Notes under the pieces: generated by a model | The model's input: the letters and a program-made list of their open reading frames with translations, nothing else | What the model was told of the DNA's origin: nothing | Databases searched by the model: none | Shown: positions 24,440-34,745 of the stretch, piece by piece | How the letters are laid out: each line of letters starts with the position of its first letter | Numbering within the stretch: the first letter of the stretch is position 1 | Translations under genes and position numbers: made by a program | Source of the DNA: Boesenbergia rotunda | Lineage: Eukaryota; Streptophyta; Magnoliopsida; Zingiberales; Zingiberaceae | Assembly (NCBI GenBank): GCA_024364735.1 | Contig: JAGFNQ010004756.1 | Coordinates: 551,430-615,429 of the forward strand | Length of the DNA: 64,000 nucleotides | Direction of reading: 5' to 3'

Positions 24440-24452
24440 GTCTCTAATACCA
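24440..24452 (-). other. Primer-binding site, Met-tRNA type
   Basis: The minus strand reads TGGTATTAGAGAC two bases after the CA end of the adjacent LTR. Confidence 0.75.
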
Positions 24453-24454
24453 AT

Positions 24455-26500
24455 TGATGGAACTGGCTGGGTATAGCTCGGCGGGTTTCCTAAGCGAATA
24501 CGGGGTCGAACATGAGAGACCTCTCCATGTATACGGATTAAAAATGTAATCCGAATGGAGACCCGACTCCCAAACGACCATCTCGTCATCGTATCAATTG
24601 ATTCAAGTTACAACTTAGCCAAACTCAAGAGCAAGATCTTGTAACTTTCCGAATCAATTGACCGCGGAAAAGACGACGAATGGATCACCGATTTTTGTGT
24701 TTATTTTCGGAGTCCATGACACAATTAATTATCAATATTAATTAACAATTGATTAAACTATGATAATTAATTAAAACACATGCAATAACATAATATTACA
24801 TGAAATAACAAAGAGAACAATGAGAGATATACCTCGTCTTTTACCTCGCAGTCTTCTACCATATGATCCTCCCCTCTTGGACGTCGTGTGGCCAACGATC
24901 TACCAAGACGCGGAGTCACCAAGGCCCCCAATTAATCCTTCTTCTTCTTCCTCTATTTGCGCCAACAAACCCTAGGGTTAGGGTTTCTCCCACTGGCCAC
25001 TTTTCTTCCCCTACACCTTGCGTCGCCGGCCACCCCAAGGTCCCAAGGCAAGCCAACCGTAAGGCAGCACCGGGAGGAAGACAATGAAGAAGAAGAAACG
25101 GAAAAAGAAGAGAATAGGGGCTTCTTCTTCTTCCCAAAACCCACCGCCAGCGTGTTTCTTCCTTTCTCACCATCGGCGCCGCAAGAAGGTAATTTCTTGT
25201 CGCCGGCGTGCCTTCTCCTGCTCCTTGGATGATCTCGTACGATAGAGGAAGAAGTGTGGAAGAGAACTAGAAGAAGAAAACCCTTCTTCAATCTCTATCG
25301 ATGGCCTCTTCTCCCTCCTTCACCGGCGCTGACCACCTCAAGCCAAGAAGAGCCTCCTCTCCTCCACGCCGCCGATCACCTCACCTCCTTGCTGCTGCCG
25401 TGTGCCACAAAGGAGGAGTAGAATCCTCCTTGTCTTGTGAATGTCAGCCACCACAAGGAGAGGGATAGAAGAGCAAAGGAAGAAGAAGGCTATCTTCTCC
25501 TCACCGGCGTGACCTAGGAGAGAGAAGAGAGAGGAGTTGGGTTTAGGGTTTTGTTGTGTGTTGGATTAATTCCTTAGCCTTGGTTTCATGACTCCCATGG
25601 GGTATATATAGGGCTACGATAGGGACTATGAGGAGGAGTTGGGTCTTAGCCCATTAATGGATCCAAATCCGATCCATTAATGGAGATCCATTCCACTAAA
25701 GGATCTCCATTGAACTTCCTCACCAACCCCCATATTTTCATATGGGCTCCACCTATTATGAGCACATCCATCTCCCCGTGTTTAAGATATCGAATGTCCG
25801 TCGATTAATTTAAATTACTGACAATTTTAATTAATCAACCTCTTGATCCTTGACTAGTACCACTCAACCTTTTCATCATGTTGGACCATAGTCCACTTGC
25901 AAGATTTAACATGATGAACCTTATGAGCTCATCAAGGGGACAACATCATCTCGACTCACCAGGACACAGATTTCCTCAATAATCAATGTCACACCATGTG
26001 AATAACATTTTTTTCCCAACTTACCGGACCTATCGATTCAGCAGAATAAATCTCGCACATTGGTAAATCAAAGAAAAAATAATTAATCTCACGTGCCCGT
26101 TATTATTTCGGGATTTAGAGATTGTACTCCATTATACAATCAAGGCCTAACCCAATTATAAAGTCAGTATAAATTGGATGACCTCTATTTTTGGTCCTAC
26201 TCAATGCACACAAAGTGCACTAGTGCAATTTTATGGTTAAAACAAACCACACCTAATTACACTACAACCATCCCGATGGTTTATCCAACTCCATCTTGGT
26301 TGTGAGCCTCTTCTTATACTTTGCAAGGAACTGATAACATGATCTTCTGTACGTTACCACACACCATGTTATCTACAATACAAAGTATCAGACATTTTGT
26401 GCACATACTAATATAAATATGCAACATGTGATTATGTGATTCTCTTTCAAAATGTAGATATTTTTATACAAAAGTAAGGTTTTTAGTATACATTCTAACA
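24455..26500 (-). mobile_element. Copia LTR of 2.05 kb with internal sequence on both sides
   Basis: On the minus strand it begins TGTTAGAATG at 26500 and ends TTCCATCA at 24455. A TATA box (CCTATATATACC) lies at about 25600-25612. The GC-rich transcribed part (24860-25560) is simple in composition. A primer site follows its 3' end (24440-24452) and a polypurine tract (TAAGTGGGAGAT, 26501-26512) precedes its 5' end, so it borders internal sequence on both sides. Frames in 24863-25291 look like chance GC-rich frames. Confidence 0.75.
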
Positions 26501-26512
26501 ATCTCCCACTTA

Positions 26513-26760
26513 TACTAAAAGACTTTGTTGTCTTCAAAATGTCATACATCTGACCCCTTGATCCTCCACATGCCTAAAAGCTTTCGCTATCAGGGCCTCA
26601 GTGACAAGATCTTTCTAGGTCGTCCTCTGATATAATCTAGGCAACAACAATTATTCCTCACCAGGGTGATACTTGCGCTCTATGTGTTTACTCGCCTTAT
26701 GGATTCGTGATTCCTTCAAGTTTGCAACTGCACCATTTATGTATTTAGACCTTTATTTCT
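26513..26760 (-). pseudogene. Copia RNase H C-terminal remnant
   Basis: The minus strand reads ANLKESRIHKASKHIERKYH followed by diverged sequence, matching the copia RNase H tail (usually KHIERKYH). Stops are present, and the remnant ends just before the polypurine tract of the 24455-26500 LTR. Confidence 0.75.
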
Positions 26761-26834
26761 TCGGATTATTCTAACTCTGGTATGTATCATTTATTCGGTA
26801 TTCTAGTTTAGTATTTCCTACTTCTATACTTGAG

Positions 26835-26954
26835 ATTTTAAGACCCTTTAAACGAGAATGGAAGACTTAGAATGGTTTAAACTTTATGTTGTTATGTGAT
26901 CGATAAGCTGCTAGCTAAAAGGGATGAGTCTTGATCCCACCGACCATATATCTC
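26835..26954. repeat. Long inverted repeat, left arm (foldback)
   Basis: This arm is the reverse complement of 27102-27191 joined to 39340-39368. Landmarks are GTTTAAACTTTATG, GCTGCTAGCTAAAAGGG and CGACCATATATCTC. The loop is about 145 bp. The right arm is interrupted by the Tat-like element. Confidence 0.85.
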
Positions 26955-27101
26955 GTATATCTCAATAATCAACTAGACATCAATTATGTTTGGATCATCA
27001 ATCAACCATTAACGAGGAAAACCATTCTCAAAACACCGTAACTCAACCTAGAGCTATGATTGAACTTAGACTAGTAATAGAAACTATCCATCGAGATATT
27101 A

Positions 27102-27191
27102 GAGATATATGGTCGGTGGGATCAAGACTCATCCCTTTTAGCTAGCAGCTTATCTATCACATAACAACATAAAGTTTAAACAATTCTAAGT
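27102..27191. repeat. Long inverted repeat, right arm, inner part
   Basis: Pairs with 26865-26954 with very few mismatches. The arm resumes at 39340-39368 after the inserted element; pairing continues weakly towards the loop to about 27094. Confidence 0.85.
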
Positions 27192-28118
27192 TGATCCTGG
27201 CCTTGGGGGGGGGGGGGGGGGGGGGGTCGGTTCGCTCCGCCAGACAGCCTGGTGCCACGGAAGGCCAGTAGGTGGACCAACAGAGACCTCACCCGGGGGG
27301 TCGCTAAGATCGGAAGCCCCTCGAGGTATTATGCGGTCAGCAGCGGGCAGGGTCGGTCGGCTCGACCTCCAACTCCACCTGGCTCGGTCACCTCAACCCA
27401 TTCCTCGATCCCGATCTGGGTCGAATAAGTCAGTCGGACGCGTGGCAGCCCACGCTCCCGCAACACCACAGGGACCAGATATCTAACAGAATCAGCTAAG
27501 ACATAACTCAACAAACCCCCGACTCAGGGCATACCCTGCGCCTCAACTCTCCCAGTCGGACGTGTGGTCCTTGACACTCGGGCCCGCCGGTCGGTGCTCG
27601 GGGTACGAGCTATCTCGCCCCTACGCCCCCTATGTCATTATGTCCAGGGTACGGCCTTGCTATCGGGGTATTGCACACCTTACTCATCTCTGACACATCT
27701 CGCGGTCAGTCCGCCAATCCAGTACTTTCGTACTGCTCGAGCACCCCACACCATGCCGCGCCATTACTAAGTGCTCTCGTACAAGCTGACAGATATCATA
27801 CCCTTATCTCGTCAGCACGGGCAAGGGTTGTCAGCTCCCCCGGCTATATAAACTCTGCACTCCTCCTACCGCAGGTATGCGCGCGCGAGCTCTCTCATTC
27901 ACTACTGCATCTCAATTCAGCTCCACTATATTTCCTGCGTATATTGACTTGGCCGTCGGAGTGCTTGACCGGGGAAACCCCCCGGCGGGTTTGCTAACAG
28001 TCGTCGTCTTGCAGGCCAAGAGCCAACTTGGAGCCAAATCAGCACCACCTCACCCGCTCGTGACGCCCGGGAGATCATCTGGCCCTTGGGATCGTCGCCT
28101 CTCTTCGCGACAGGATCA
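27192..28118 (+). repeat. 5' LTR of the Tat-like element
   Basis: 927 bp from TGATCCTGG to CAGGATCA. It contains a G22 run (27205-27226), the hairpin GCGTGGCAGCCCACGC (27440-27455) and a TATA box GGCTATATAAACTC at about 27842. From about 27425 on it matches the 3' LTR. Confidence 0.85.
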
Positions 28119-28121
28119 AAT

Positions 28122-28140
28122 TTGGCGCTAGAAGGAGGGC
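28122..28140 (+). other. Primer-binding site of the Tat-like element
   Basis: TTGGCGCTAGAAGGAGGG starts a few bases after the LTR. TGGCGCC/T-type sites are usual in Tat/Athila-group elements. Confidence 0.65.
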
Positions 28141-28166
28141 ACCCAGCAGCCTGATCGGAAGCGAAG

Positions 28167-28190
28167 ATGGAGGATCCCAACCGGGTTGTG
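28167..28190 (+). pseudogene. First codons of the Tat-like gag, cut off by an insertion
   Basis: The ATG at 28167 starts MEDPNRVV and the frame is then interrupted at 28193. The frame resumes at 30321 with VVTPEEYEHL. The two parts meet in frame once one copy of the GTGAT duplication is discounted. Confidence 0.7.
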
Positions 28191-29159
28191 ATTGTTGGAT
28201 CTTGGATGGCTAGAGAGGGGGGTGAATGTAGCCAGACACAAACTTTTGCTCTTTTTGAGTTCTCTGCAGTCAGGTTAGTAGCGGAAGCAAACAAGCAGAA
28301 ACAGAACCAAAAGAGATAAACAGAAAATCACAAACTCTAACACGAGGATGTACAAGGTTCGGGGATAACTTGCCCCTACTCCTTGGCGTGCCCGTAAGGT
28401 GGGTGATCCCTTGATAGTCGGCAGTTCAAGCCCCGAAAATCCGGATAATCGAAACCTCCTTCTCGATGGAGAAACCTCTCCACAACAAGTCTCAACAGAA
28501 TGATATGAAATACAGCACGGAGACAAAGAAAGCTTACAGAGCGCGAAGGAGACAATTTACAAAGCACAACTCACAACACAGCAAGATCCTGGCAAGAGCC
28601 TTCACTCAGCTCTTCCTTCTCGCGGTGTTTGCTTGCTGATCGACTCGCAAACTTCTCCACTGGCTCAAAGCTCTCAAGATGCAAAGTATCAGAGTGTTGG
28701 CGTTTTAAAGAAATCAGAGAGTTGCTCAAGTGATCAGTATCTTCTGAGCCTTCTTCGCTACCCAGCTCTTAAGCCTCTGCTGATCGCCAGGTCACAAGGC
28801 GCGCCTCTGCAGCTCACCAGCTCGTCTGCAACAACCTCAGCTACTCCTGACCTCTTCTGGACTCTCTGAACCCTCTTCAGCCGAGCCCAGGTCAGTTCGT
28901 CAGCTTCCCAGCCATTGCCAGCCCGCGTCAGACGCCCGTTGTAACCTGAGAAGAGAAAACAGCCAAACCTGATCAAGGGAAAGTCTCCAGTTGACCCCTC
29001 CTCCATTGTTTGAATCATCCCTACATTACCTGCACACTTAGCAGACACTTAGCAAATGAAATCAAACGTGAATCAGAGAAATAGCAGAGAAAACAGAAGC
29101 AATAAGAACGCGATCAGAAGTTTGACATCGGATTTGAATTAAAGTTATTAGCTACTGAT

Positions 29160-29700
29160 CGGTCCACAGACCAATCAGAGAAGACCCTGATCGATCAGGT
29201 CACCTCTTGATCGATCCAGTGTCTCCCTGATCGGTCACACTGACTGATCAGGGATCGTGGATTGGTCACACTGACCGATCCATCACTTGTTGGGCTTTCA
29301 AGCCCCTACCACCAGCCAAAGTCCCTGATCGGCCACCTGACCGATCAGGTTGTGCCCTGATCGGTCTGGTGACCGATCAGGTCACTCCCTGACCGATCAG
29401 GAACCATCCTGATCGGTCAGGATGAGGAAAGTCTGATCTTTGATCAGTCAGATAGACCGATCAAGGTTTCTCATAGAGACCTACTATCTCTTCTCTGATC
29501 ATTCACCAGAACGATCAGAGACCAAACAGAACCATTCTGTTTTCTCCCTGATCGTTCACCAGAATGATTAGGAGCCAAACAAAAACTTTCTGTTCTCATT
29601 CTGATCGTTCACCAGAACGGTCAGACTTCCCTGGATCGGTCACCAGACCGATCCACAACAGGGAGTTCGTGCCAACTCCTTGATCGGTCTCCAGACCAAT
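29160..29700. repeat. Cluster of dispersed TGATCGGTC / GACCGATCA motifs
   Basis: About twenty copies in both orientations, often as adjacent inverted pairs such as CTGATCGGTC followed by GACCGATCAG within 10-20 bp. Sequence between copies is not repeated. Confidence 0.85.
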
Positions 29701-29847
29701 CCAGCTCCGAACAAATCAATCCTAAGTCCAGAGAACAGCCTTCTTAGCCTTCTATGACTCATTCTGGTCTCAAAGAACGAGCTCACGTGCCCTCTCCGAC
29801 CAGTACACGCAATGCTCAGTCCCCCGGACCAAGACTTCGTGCCCAGC

Positions 29848-30212
29848 TTCACTCACCGGGACTTTGTTCAACCTAGCTTCCCTTGCTAGGACCTGGCTTC
29901 ACTCACTAGGGTTTCAGTCACCCGGCTTCACTCACCGGGATTTCCATCACCTGGCTTCACTCACCAGGACCCGACTTCACTCACCGGGGTTTCAGTCACC
30001 TGGCTTCACTCACCAGGACCCGACTTCACTCACCGGGATTTCAGTCACCTGGCTTCACTCACCAGGACCCGGCTTCACTCACCAGGACCCGACTTCACTC
30101 ACCGGGATTTCAGTCACCTGGCTTCACTCACTAGGACCCGCCCTCACTCATCGGAGTTTCAGTAACCCGGCTTCACTCACCGGGATTTCAATCACCCGGC
30201 TTCACTCACCGG
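29848..30212. repeat. Tandem mini-hairpin array, 49-bp higher-order unit
   Basis: Phrases alternate between CCTGG-CTTCACTCA-CCAGG and CCCGG-CTTCACTCA-CCGGG, each a five-base stem with the same nine-base loop. Successive CACCTGGC landmarks at 29948, 29997 and 30046 are 49 bp apart. Stem bases differ between the two forms but remain paired. Confidence 0.85.
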
Positions 30213-30320
30213 GAGTCGTGCCCAGTCCCTGACCAGGACTTAAACTAGACTCATCTTATTAACCTAAACTTAAATCGGTATCAACACCAAAATAACAATC
30301 AGGGTCAGACTGCATCAACA

Positions 30321-31140
30321 GTGATGGTCGTCACTCCCGAAGAATACGAGCACCTCTCAGCTGCCCGGGCCAGGAGAACCCCACTGAGACCGTCGCGGGC
30401 GGGTGACCCTGCAACTCGACCCCAGGAGCCCGCGGCACCTACTCCATCAGGAGGTTCGACCTCCTCCCTCCCGCACGCGTACCACAGCCGGGCCGACGTG
30501 GTCAGGCCTGTGCCAGGCAAAGCATCTGCATCCAACCGAATGCACATGCCCCGATTTGATAAGGGGAAAGCCCCAGTCGGCAGCCACCGGTTGCTCAGGC
30601 GTGCAGCTCCTTTGCCCCTGGATCTTGGAGTATCCAGTTCCCCGGCGTCTCAGGTTCTTCACTATGCCTGAGTATGCTGGAACCATTGACCCCGAAAAGC
30701 ACCTCATGAAGTTCAAGAGTGTTGCACTGCTACATCAATATCCCAAGGGCGTGAAGTGCAGAGCATTCCTGACAACGCTCTCTGGAGTCGCTCAACGATG
30801 GTTCAGCCAGATACCCAACGGGTCGATCGTCAGCTTCAAGGAACTCCGGAGGGCATTCCTCCAGCATTTCGCTAGCAGTTGAAGGCATCGCAAGACAAGT
30901 ATTAACTTGTTTGCCTTCAAGCAGGGCTCGAAGGAACCGCTCCGGGCCTACCTTAAGAGATTCACTGGGGTGGCGCTCGACGTGCCAAAGGCCGCCCCGG
31001 AAGTATTGATCAGCGCTTTCTCTCAAGGGCTACAAGAGGGGGACTTCTTTCGCTCGCTTATCCGGAAACCCCCCAAGACATGGATAGCCTACTAGGGAAG
31101 GTCGTCAAACACATCAATGTTGAGGAGACATAGGCTGCTC
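30321..31140 (+). pseudogene. Tat-like gag (retrotransposon gag domain), frameshifted
   Basis: The N-terminal part (30321-30671) is proline- and arginine-rich. After a frameshift near 30640 comes the capsid domain with MPEYAGTIDPEKHLMKFKS, CRAFLTTLSGVAQRWFSQIP, SFKELRRAFLQHF (30660-30880), then a stop and LRAYLKRFTGVALDVP and LISAFSQGLQEGDFF (30907-31095). These are the hallmarks of the plant gypsy gag domain. A later YCTFHHSRTHDTEECRQLGQ near 31300 matches the segment found between gag and protease in Tat/Ogre elements. At least one frameshift and two stops are present. Confidence 0.85.
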
Positions 31141-31680
31141 GGAAGAAGGAACCGACTAGCGCGCCACCCCCGACTCCGGTACAGCCTAAACGACCGACAG
31201 GCGGACCCATTCGTAGCCCACGGGGGTCCACCGACCGAAGTGGAACAGATCCTCGGCAAGGGCAGCAAGTGACTCAGGGGTGTCTGCCGACCCGCTGGAG
31301 GCCATATTGCACATTTCATCATAGTCGCACTCACGACACTGAGGAATGCCGACAGCTTGGCCAAAGTCGGAATCCTGGTGCCCAGGGACAAGCTGCCTCC
31401 GGGCGGGACACCAGCCTGGGAGGACAAGCCCGTGCTCCAGTCGAAAGACAAGGGCCCAAGCCCCCGATCGCTCATGATCTGCCCCCATCAAGGCCACCTG
31501 GGGAGCCCGAAAGAATGGACGGGTAGTAGGCCAATCGGCAGAATGCTGTTCAGAAAGGAGAGCGCATGGTTTTAAGCAAGCCAGCCCGAGAAAGCTCTCG
31601 CCCTCCAGGATAGGGAAAAAGATGTATTTTGCAACCTTCAAGCATCTAGTGGAAGTCCAACCTTCTCAAGGACAGGCTAG
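31141..31680 (+). pseudogene. Decayed gag C-terminus, end of recognisable retroviral coding
   Basis: Broken frames include the Cys/His-rich YCTFHH...THDTEEC segment near 31300. Recognisable similarity ends by about 31450, and protease and reverse transcriptase, expected next, are absent. Confidence 0.55.
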
Positions 31681-31689
31681 CAGCTCGTC

Positions 31690-32905
31690 TTCGAATGAGC
31701 TATAAATCGGGATCCGCTCCCAATAACCCTCGGATTGGCTCTCAACCGGACGCGTGGCGACCCACGCTCCCTGAGAGGTCCTCGACTGAGAGGCCAGACT
31801 CTCGTCTCTGAACGATCTATAAATCGGGATCTTCTCCCACTAACCCTCGGATCGGCTCTCAGCCGGACACGTGGTGACCCACGCTCCCTGAGAGGTCCCC
31901 GACCGAGAGGCCAAACTCTCGTCTCCAAACGAGCTATAAATTGGGATCCGCTCCCACTAACCCTCGGATCGGCTCTCAGCCGGACGCGTGGCGACCCACG
32001 CTCCCTGAGAGGTCCCCAATCGAGAGGCCAGACTCTCGTCTCTAAACGAGCTATAAATCGAGATCCGCTCCCACTAACCCTCGGATCGGCTCTTAGCCGG
32101 ACACGTGACAACCCACGCTCCCTGAGAGGCAGACTCTCTTCTCCGAACGAGCTATAAATCGGGATCCGCTCCCACTAACCCTCGGATCGGCTCTCAGCCG
32201 GACGCATGGCGACCCACGCTCCCTGAGAGATCCCCGACCGAGAGGCCAGACTCTCGTCTCCAAACGAGCTATAAATCGGGATCCGCTCCCACTAACCCTC
32301 GGATCGGCTCTCAGTCGGACGCGTGGCGACCCACGCTCCCTGAGAGGTCCCCGACCGAGAGGCCAGACTCTCATCTCCGAACGAGCTATAAATCATGATC
32401 CACTCCCACTAACCCTCGGATCGGCTCTCAGCTGGACGCGTGGCGACCCACGCTCCCTGAGAGGTCCCCGACCGAGAGGCCAGACTCTCGTCTCCGAACG
32501 AGCTATAAATCGGGATCCACTCCCACTAACCCTCGGATCGGCTCTCAGTCGGACGCGTAGCGACCCACGCTCCCTGAGAGGTCCCCGACCGAGAGGCCAG
32601 ACTCTCATCTCCGAACGAGCTATAAATCATGATCCACTCCCACTAACCCTCGGATCGGCTCTCAGCCGGACACGTGACGACCCACACTCCCTGAGAGGTC
32701 CCCGACCGAGAGGCTAGACTCGTGTCTCCGAACGAGCTATAAATCGGGATCTGCTCCCATTAACCCTCGGATCGGCTCTCAACCGAACGTGTGGCGACCC
32801 ACGCTCCCTGAGATGACCCCGACCAAGAAGCCAAACTCTCACCCCGGTGAGCTAAGTGGGCCCGCCCCCATGATCCTCGGATCACCTCTCAGCCCAGGGG
32901 CGGCC
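31690..32905. repeat. Tandem array of 117-bp units, ten copies plus a degenerate end
   Basis: The landmark CTATAAAT occurs at 31700, 31817, 31934, 32051, 32152, 32269, 32386, 32503, 32620 and 32737. Eight of nine intervals are exactly 117 bp and one is 101 bp, a 16-bp deletion. Each unit carries a TATA motif, the hairpin GCGTGGCGACCCACGC or a variant, and CTCCCTGAGAGGT. Several units read CACGTG, a G-box core. Since 117 is 39 codons, long frames stay open through the array on both strands (for example 31677-32111 minus and 31735-32157 plus). These are repeat translations and not genes. Confidence 0.95.
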
Positions 32906-33270
32906 ACCTACAGGCCGTGAACCACTATGTCTTGACGACGACTCTAACCTAACTTTCTGATCGGACGTCCTTAGAGAAGATTTTCCGAACTCCCCGAGTC
33001 GACAGCCTTGTTCAATCAAGGTAATTTCGATCTATGAAGATCTCAGTCGAGCCCATTCGAGTGGGTAGCACGATGTTTTACCCCGCCCTTCACAGAGGCT
33101 GAATCACTCAATCGCGTGCCCTCCTGGGTGGCGGATGTGTTGCCACCATTGCACTCGGGTGTCACATGCGCTCGCTAACCAAAAGGGGTCGGACAAGTCT
33201 CCCCTCACTCAAGTCACCTACGCCTGGACGCCCATCATTTAAACAGCAAAACGTGCATAAGCCGAAACAA
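32906..33270. other. Spacer between the array and the antisense genes
   Basis: No gene recognised. The sequence is GC-rich and single copy by eye and may hold the 3' untranslated region of the leftmost antisense gene. Confidence 0.4.
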
Positions 33271-34622
33271 TTAGCATTCATAAGTAGTGCTACTGCCAAA
33301 AGGAGGCTTGACCTCTACCCACACAAAGAAAGCCAAGACCACGGGCAGGGCAGGTTGCTGGGTCGCGGCATGAGCCCGGACCGCCTCCAGCTCCTCCTGA
33401 GCCGCCTTCAGCTTAGTCTTCAGATCTGCGCGATGCCTCCTAAGCCGTGTGAGGTCTCTCAAGCGGGTAGTCAGTTCTTCCTCCTTGGCCGACAGATCGG
33501 CGCGTAGCACCGCGGCTGATCGGCAGGCCTCCAGGAGGTCCGCCTTGACCTTGGCTAACTCTATGTGGGTCTGTTGCTCTAAGGCCCGATCCTGGCGTTC
33601 CCCTCGCTCCAGACAAGCGATTTGTCGTTGTGCCTAGATAGTCGTCGCACGTGCCGTATTCAGCTCCACCAAACATTCCTGAAGTCGTGCCTCCGCACGA
33701 ATGCACGCTCTTGAAGGGCCACGTTCTCATCCCGCAGATTGTTCAAGGCCTCGTCACCAGGTTGCAGCTGTGCATGACGAAGCTGAGCCTCCAGTTCCTC
33801 TTTTCGGGACTCGGCTTGACGAAGAGACCGAGCTTGGTCCGCGAAGAAAACTCCCATATCATAAATCGAGCCGATGAGCTATAAAGTAAACAAAGGCATT
33901 AGGCGGGACAGGACTAAGCACGTGTAAGCCATTAATATGACATACCTGACAGGCCCCCGCTACGACACCATTAGCCCGGATAAGGGGGTCCTGATAGTCA
34001 AACTCCCGAAGACCCTGGAACAGATGGTCACTCAGCGGAGCGTATAAATGGACCACCCGGGCCGACTCCAGCGACGTGGGGGCAGGAGCCTCGTAAGCAG
34101 TATGGGAGTCCGCCCGAGATGGCATGATCAGATGCAACGGACGCGGGCCCATGACTCCCTCGGGGAGAGAAGGAAGGGGCCTATCGATCCGCATGCTCGA
34201 GGAACCAGCTTGAGTTAGAGGGGGCACCGGCAGGATAGCCCCCTGAGCGGAAGAAACTGGGGCAGTGGGCGTAGACACCGGCGGAACAGGAATCATCGGC
34301 GGAGGAGACGCAGAGTGGGTCCTCCTCGGAGAGGCAGTAGTGGTCCCAAAGGGAGGCGAACGATCGCCTGACCAATCCCGACGGCGCCTGGTCTCCAGTG
34401 GACAGATATCCACGTCTAAGGCCTCAAACTCAGAATCCGGCATCTCCCCCCAGGCGCCTTCCCCCTACTCGAAGAAGGTACGTCGGTGGGAGCCACCGCC
34501 AGAGAAGGGGATACCGGGGCAATTGACGGCGAGTTGGCTGGATCAGCAAGTATAGCCGCTACCCCAGCCGTAAACTCGACGTCGTCCAAGGCGAACCCTG
34601 CCTTCAGAGATTCCGACAACAT
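33271..34622 (-). pseudogene. Antisense gene B of the Tat-like element (coiled-coil protein)
   Basis: The likely start is the ATG at 34622 (MLSESLKAGFALDDVEF), with a frame change in a G6 run near 34455. The main frame (34443-33859) continues MPDSEFEALDVDICPLETRR, then a Pro/Ser-rich stretch and an ordered segment (LYAPLSDHLFQGLREFDYQD). Separate frames downstream (33857-33660 and 33510-33271) read as heptad-rich coiled coil (RQAESRKEELEAQLRHAQ; LSAKEEELTTRLRDLTRLRR), probably later exons. I recognise no enzymatic domain. It resembles the C-terminal half of antisense gene A. The open frame on the other strand (33166-33507) is a shadow. Confidence 0.55.
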
Positions 34623-34731
34623 GGTTGATCTAGAAGAAGATATGGGGTCACTGGAGAAGTTGGATAAGAAGGGGAGGATGCCGGTAGCAGAAGAATACCG
34701 GGAGAACGAAAGCTGTGAGGAAGGTAGCCGC

Positions 34732-34745
34732 TAGCACTATATAGG
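34732..34745 (-). promoter_or_regulatory. TATA box of antisense gene B
   Basis: The minus strand reads CCCTATATAGTGC about 115 bp upstream of the ATG at 34622. Confidence 0.55.

Larger units (their letters stand above)
28193..30320 (+). mobile_element. Solo-LTR-like insertion of 2128 bp, TSD GTGAT
   Basis: It begins TGTTGGATC and ends GCATCAACA, with GTGAT at 28188-28192 and 30321-30325. No primer site, polypurine tract or coding domain was recognised, so I read it as a solo LTR. Inside it are a cluster of GATCGGTC/GACCGATC palindromes (29160-29700) and a tandem mini-hairpin array (29848-30212). Open frames such as 29864-30232 are translations of the array. Confidence 0.75.

Noticed and set aside
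24863..25291. Overlapping frames in a GC-rich block, possibly a host gene
   Set aside because: The block lies inside a 2.05 kb copia LTR downstream of its TATA box; peptides are low-complexity.
29160..30212. Regularly spaced short repeats that could suggest a CRISPR array
   Set aside because: Spacers are not of uniform length, motifs occur in both orientations, no cas genes are present, and the context is a plant retroelement.
29864..30232. Plus-strand frame of 122 codons
   Set aside because: Its peptide is a repeat of the mini-hairpin array.
31677..32608. Several arginine- and proline-rich frames over the 117-bp array
   Set aside because: They are translations of a tandem repeat whose period is divisible by three; no start context, domain or non-repeat sequence supports a gene.
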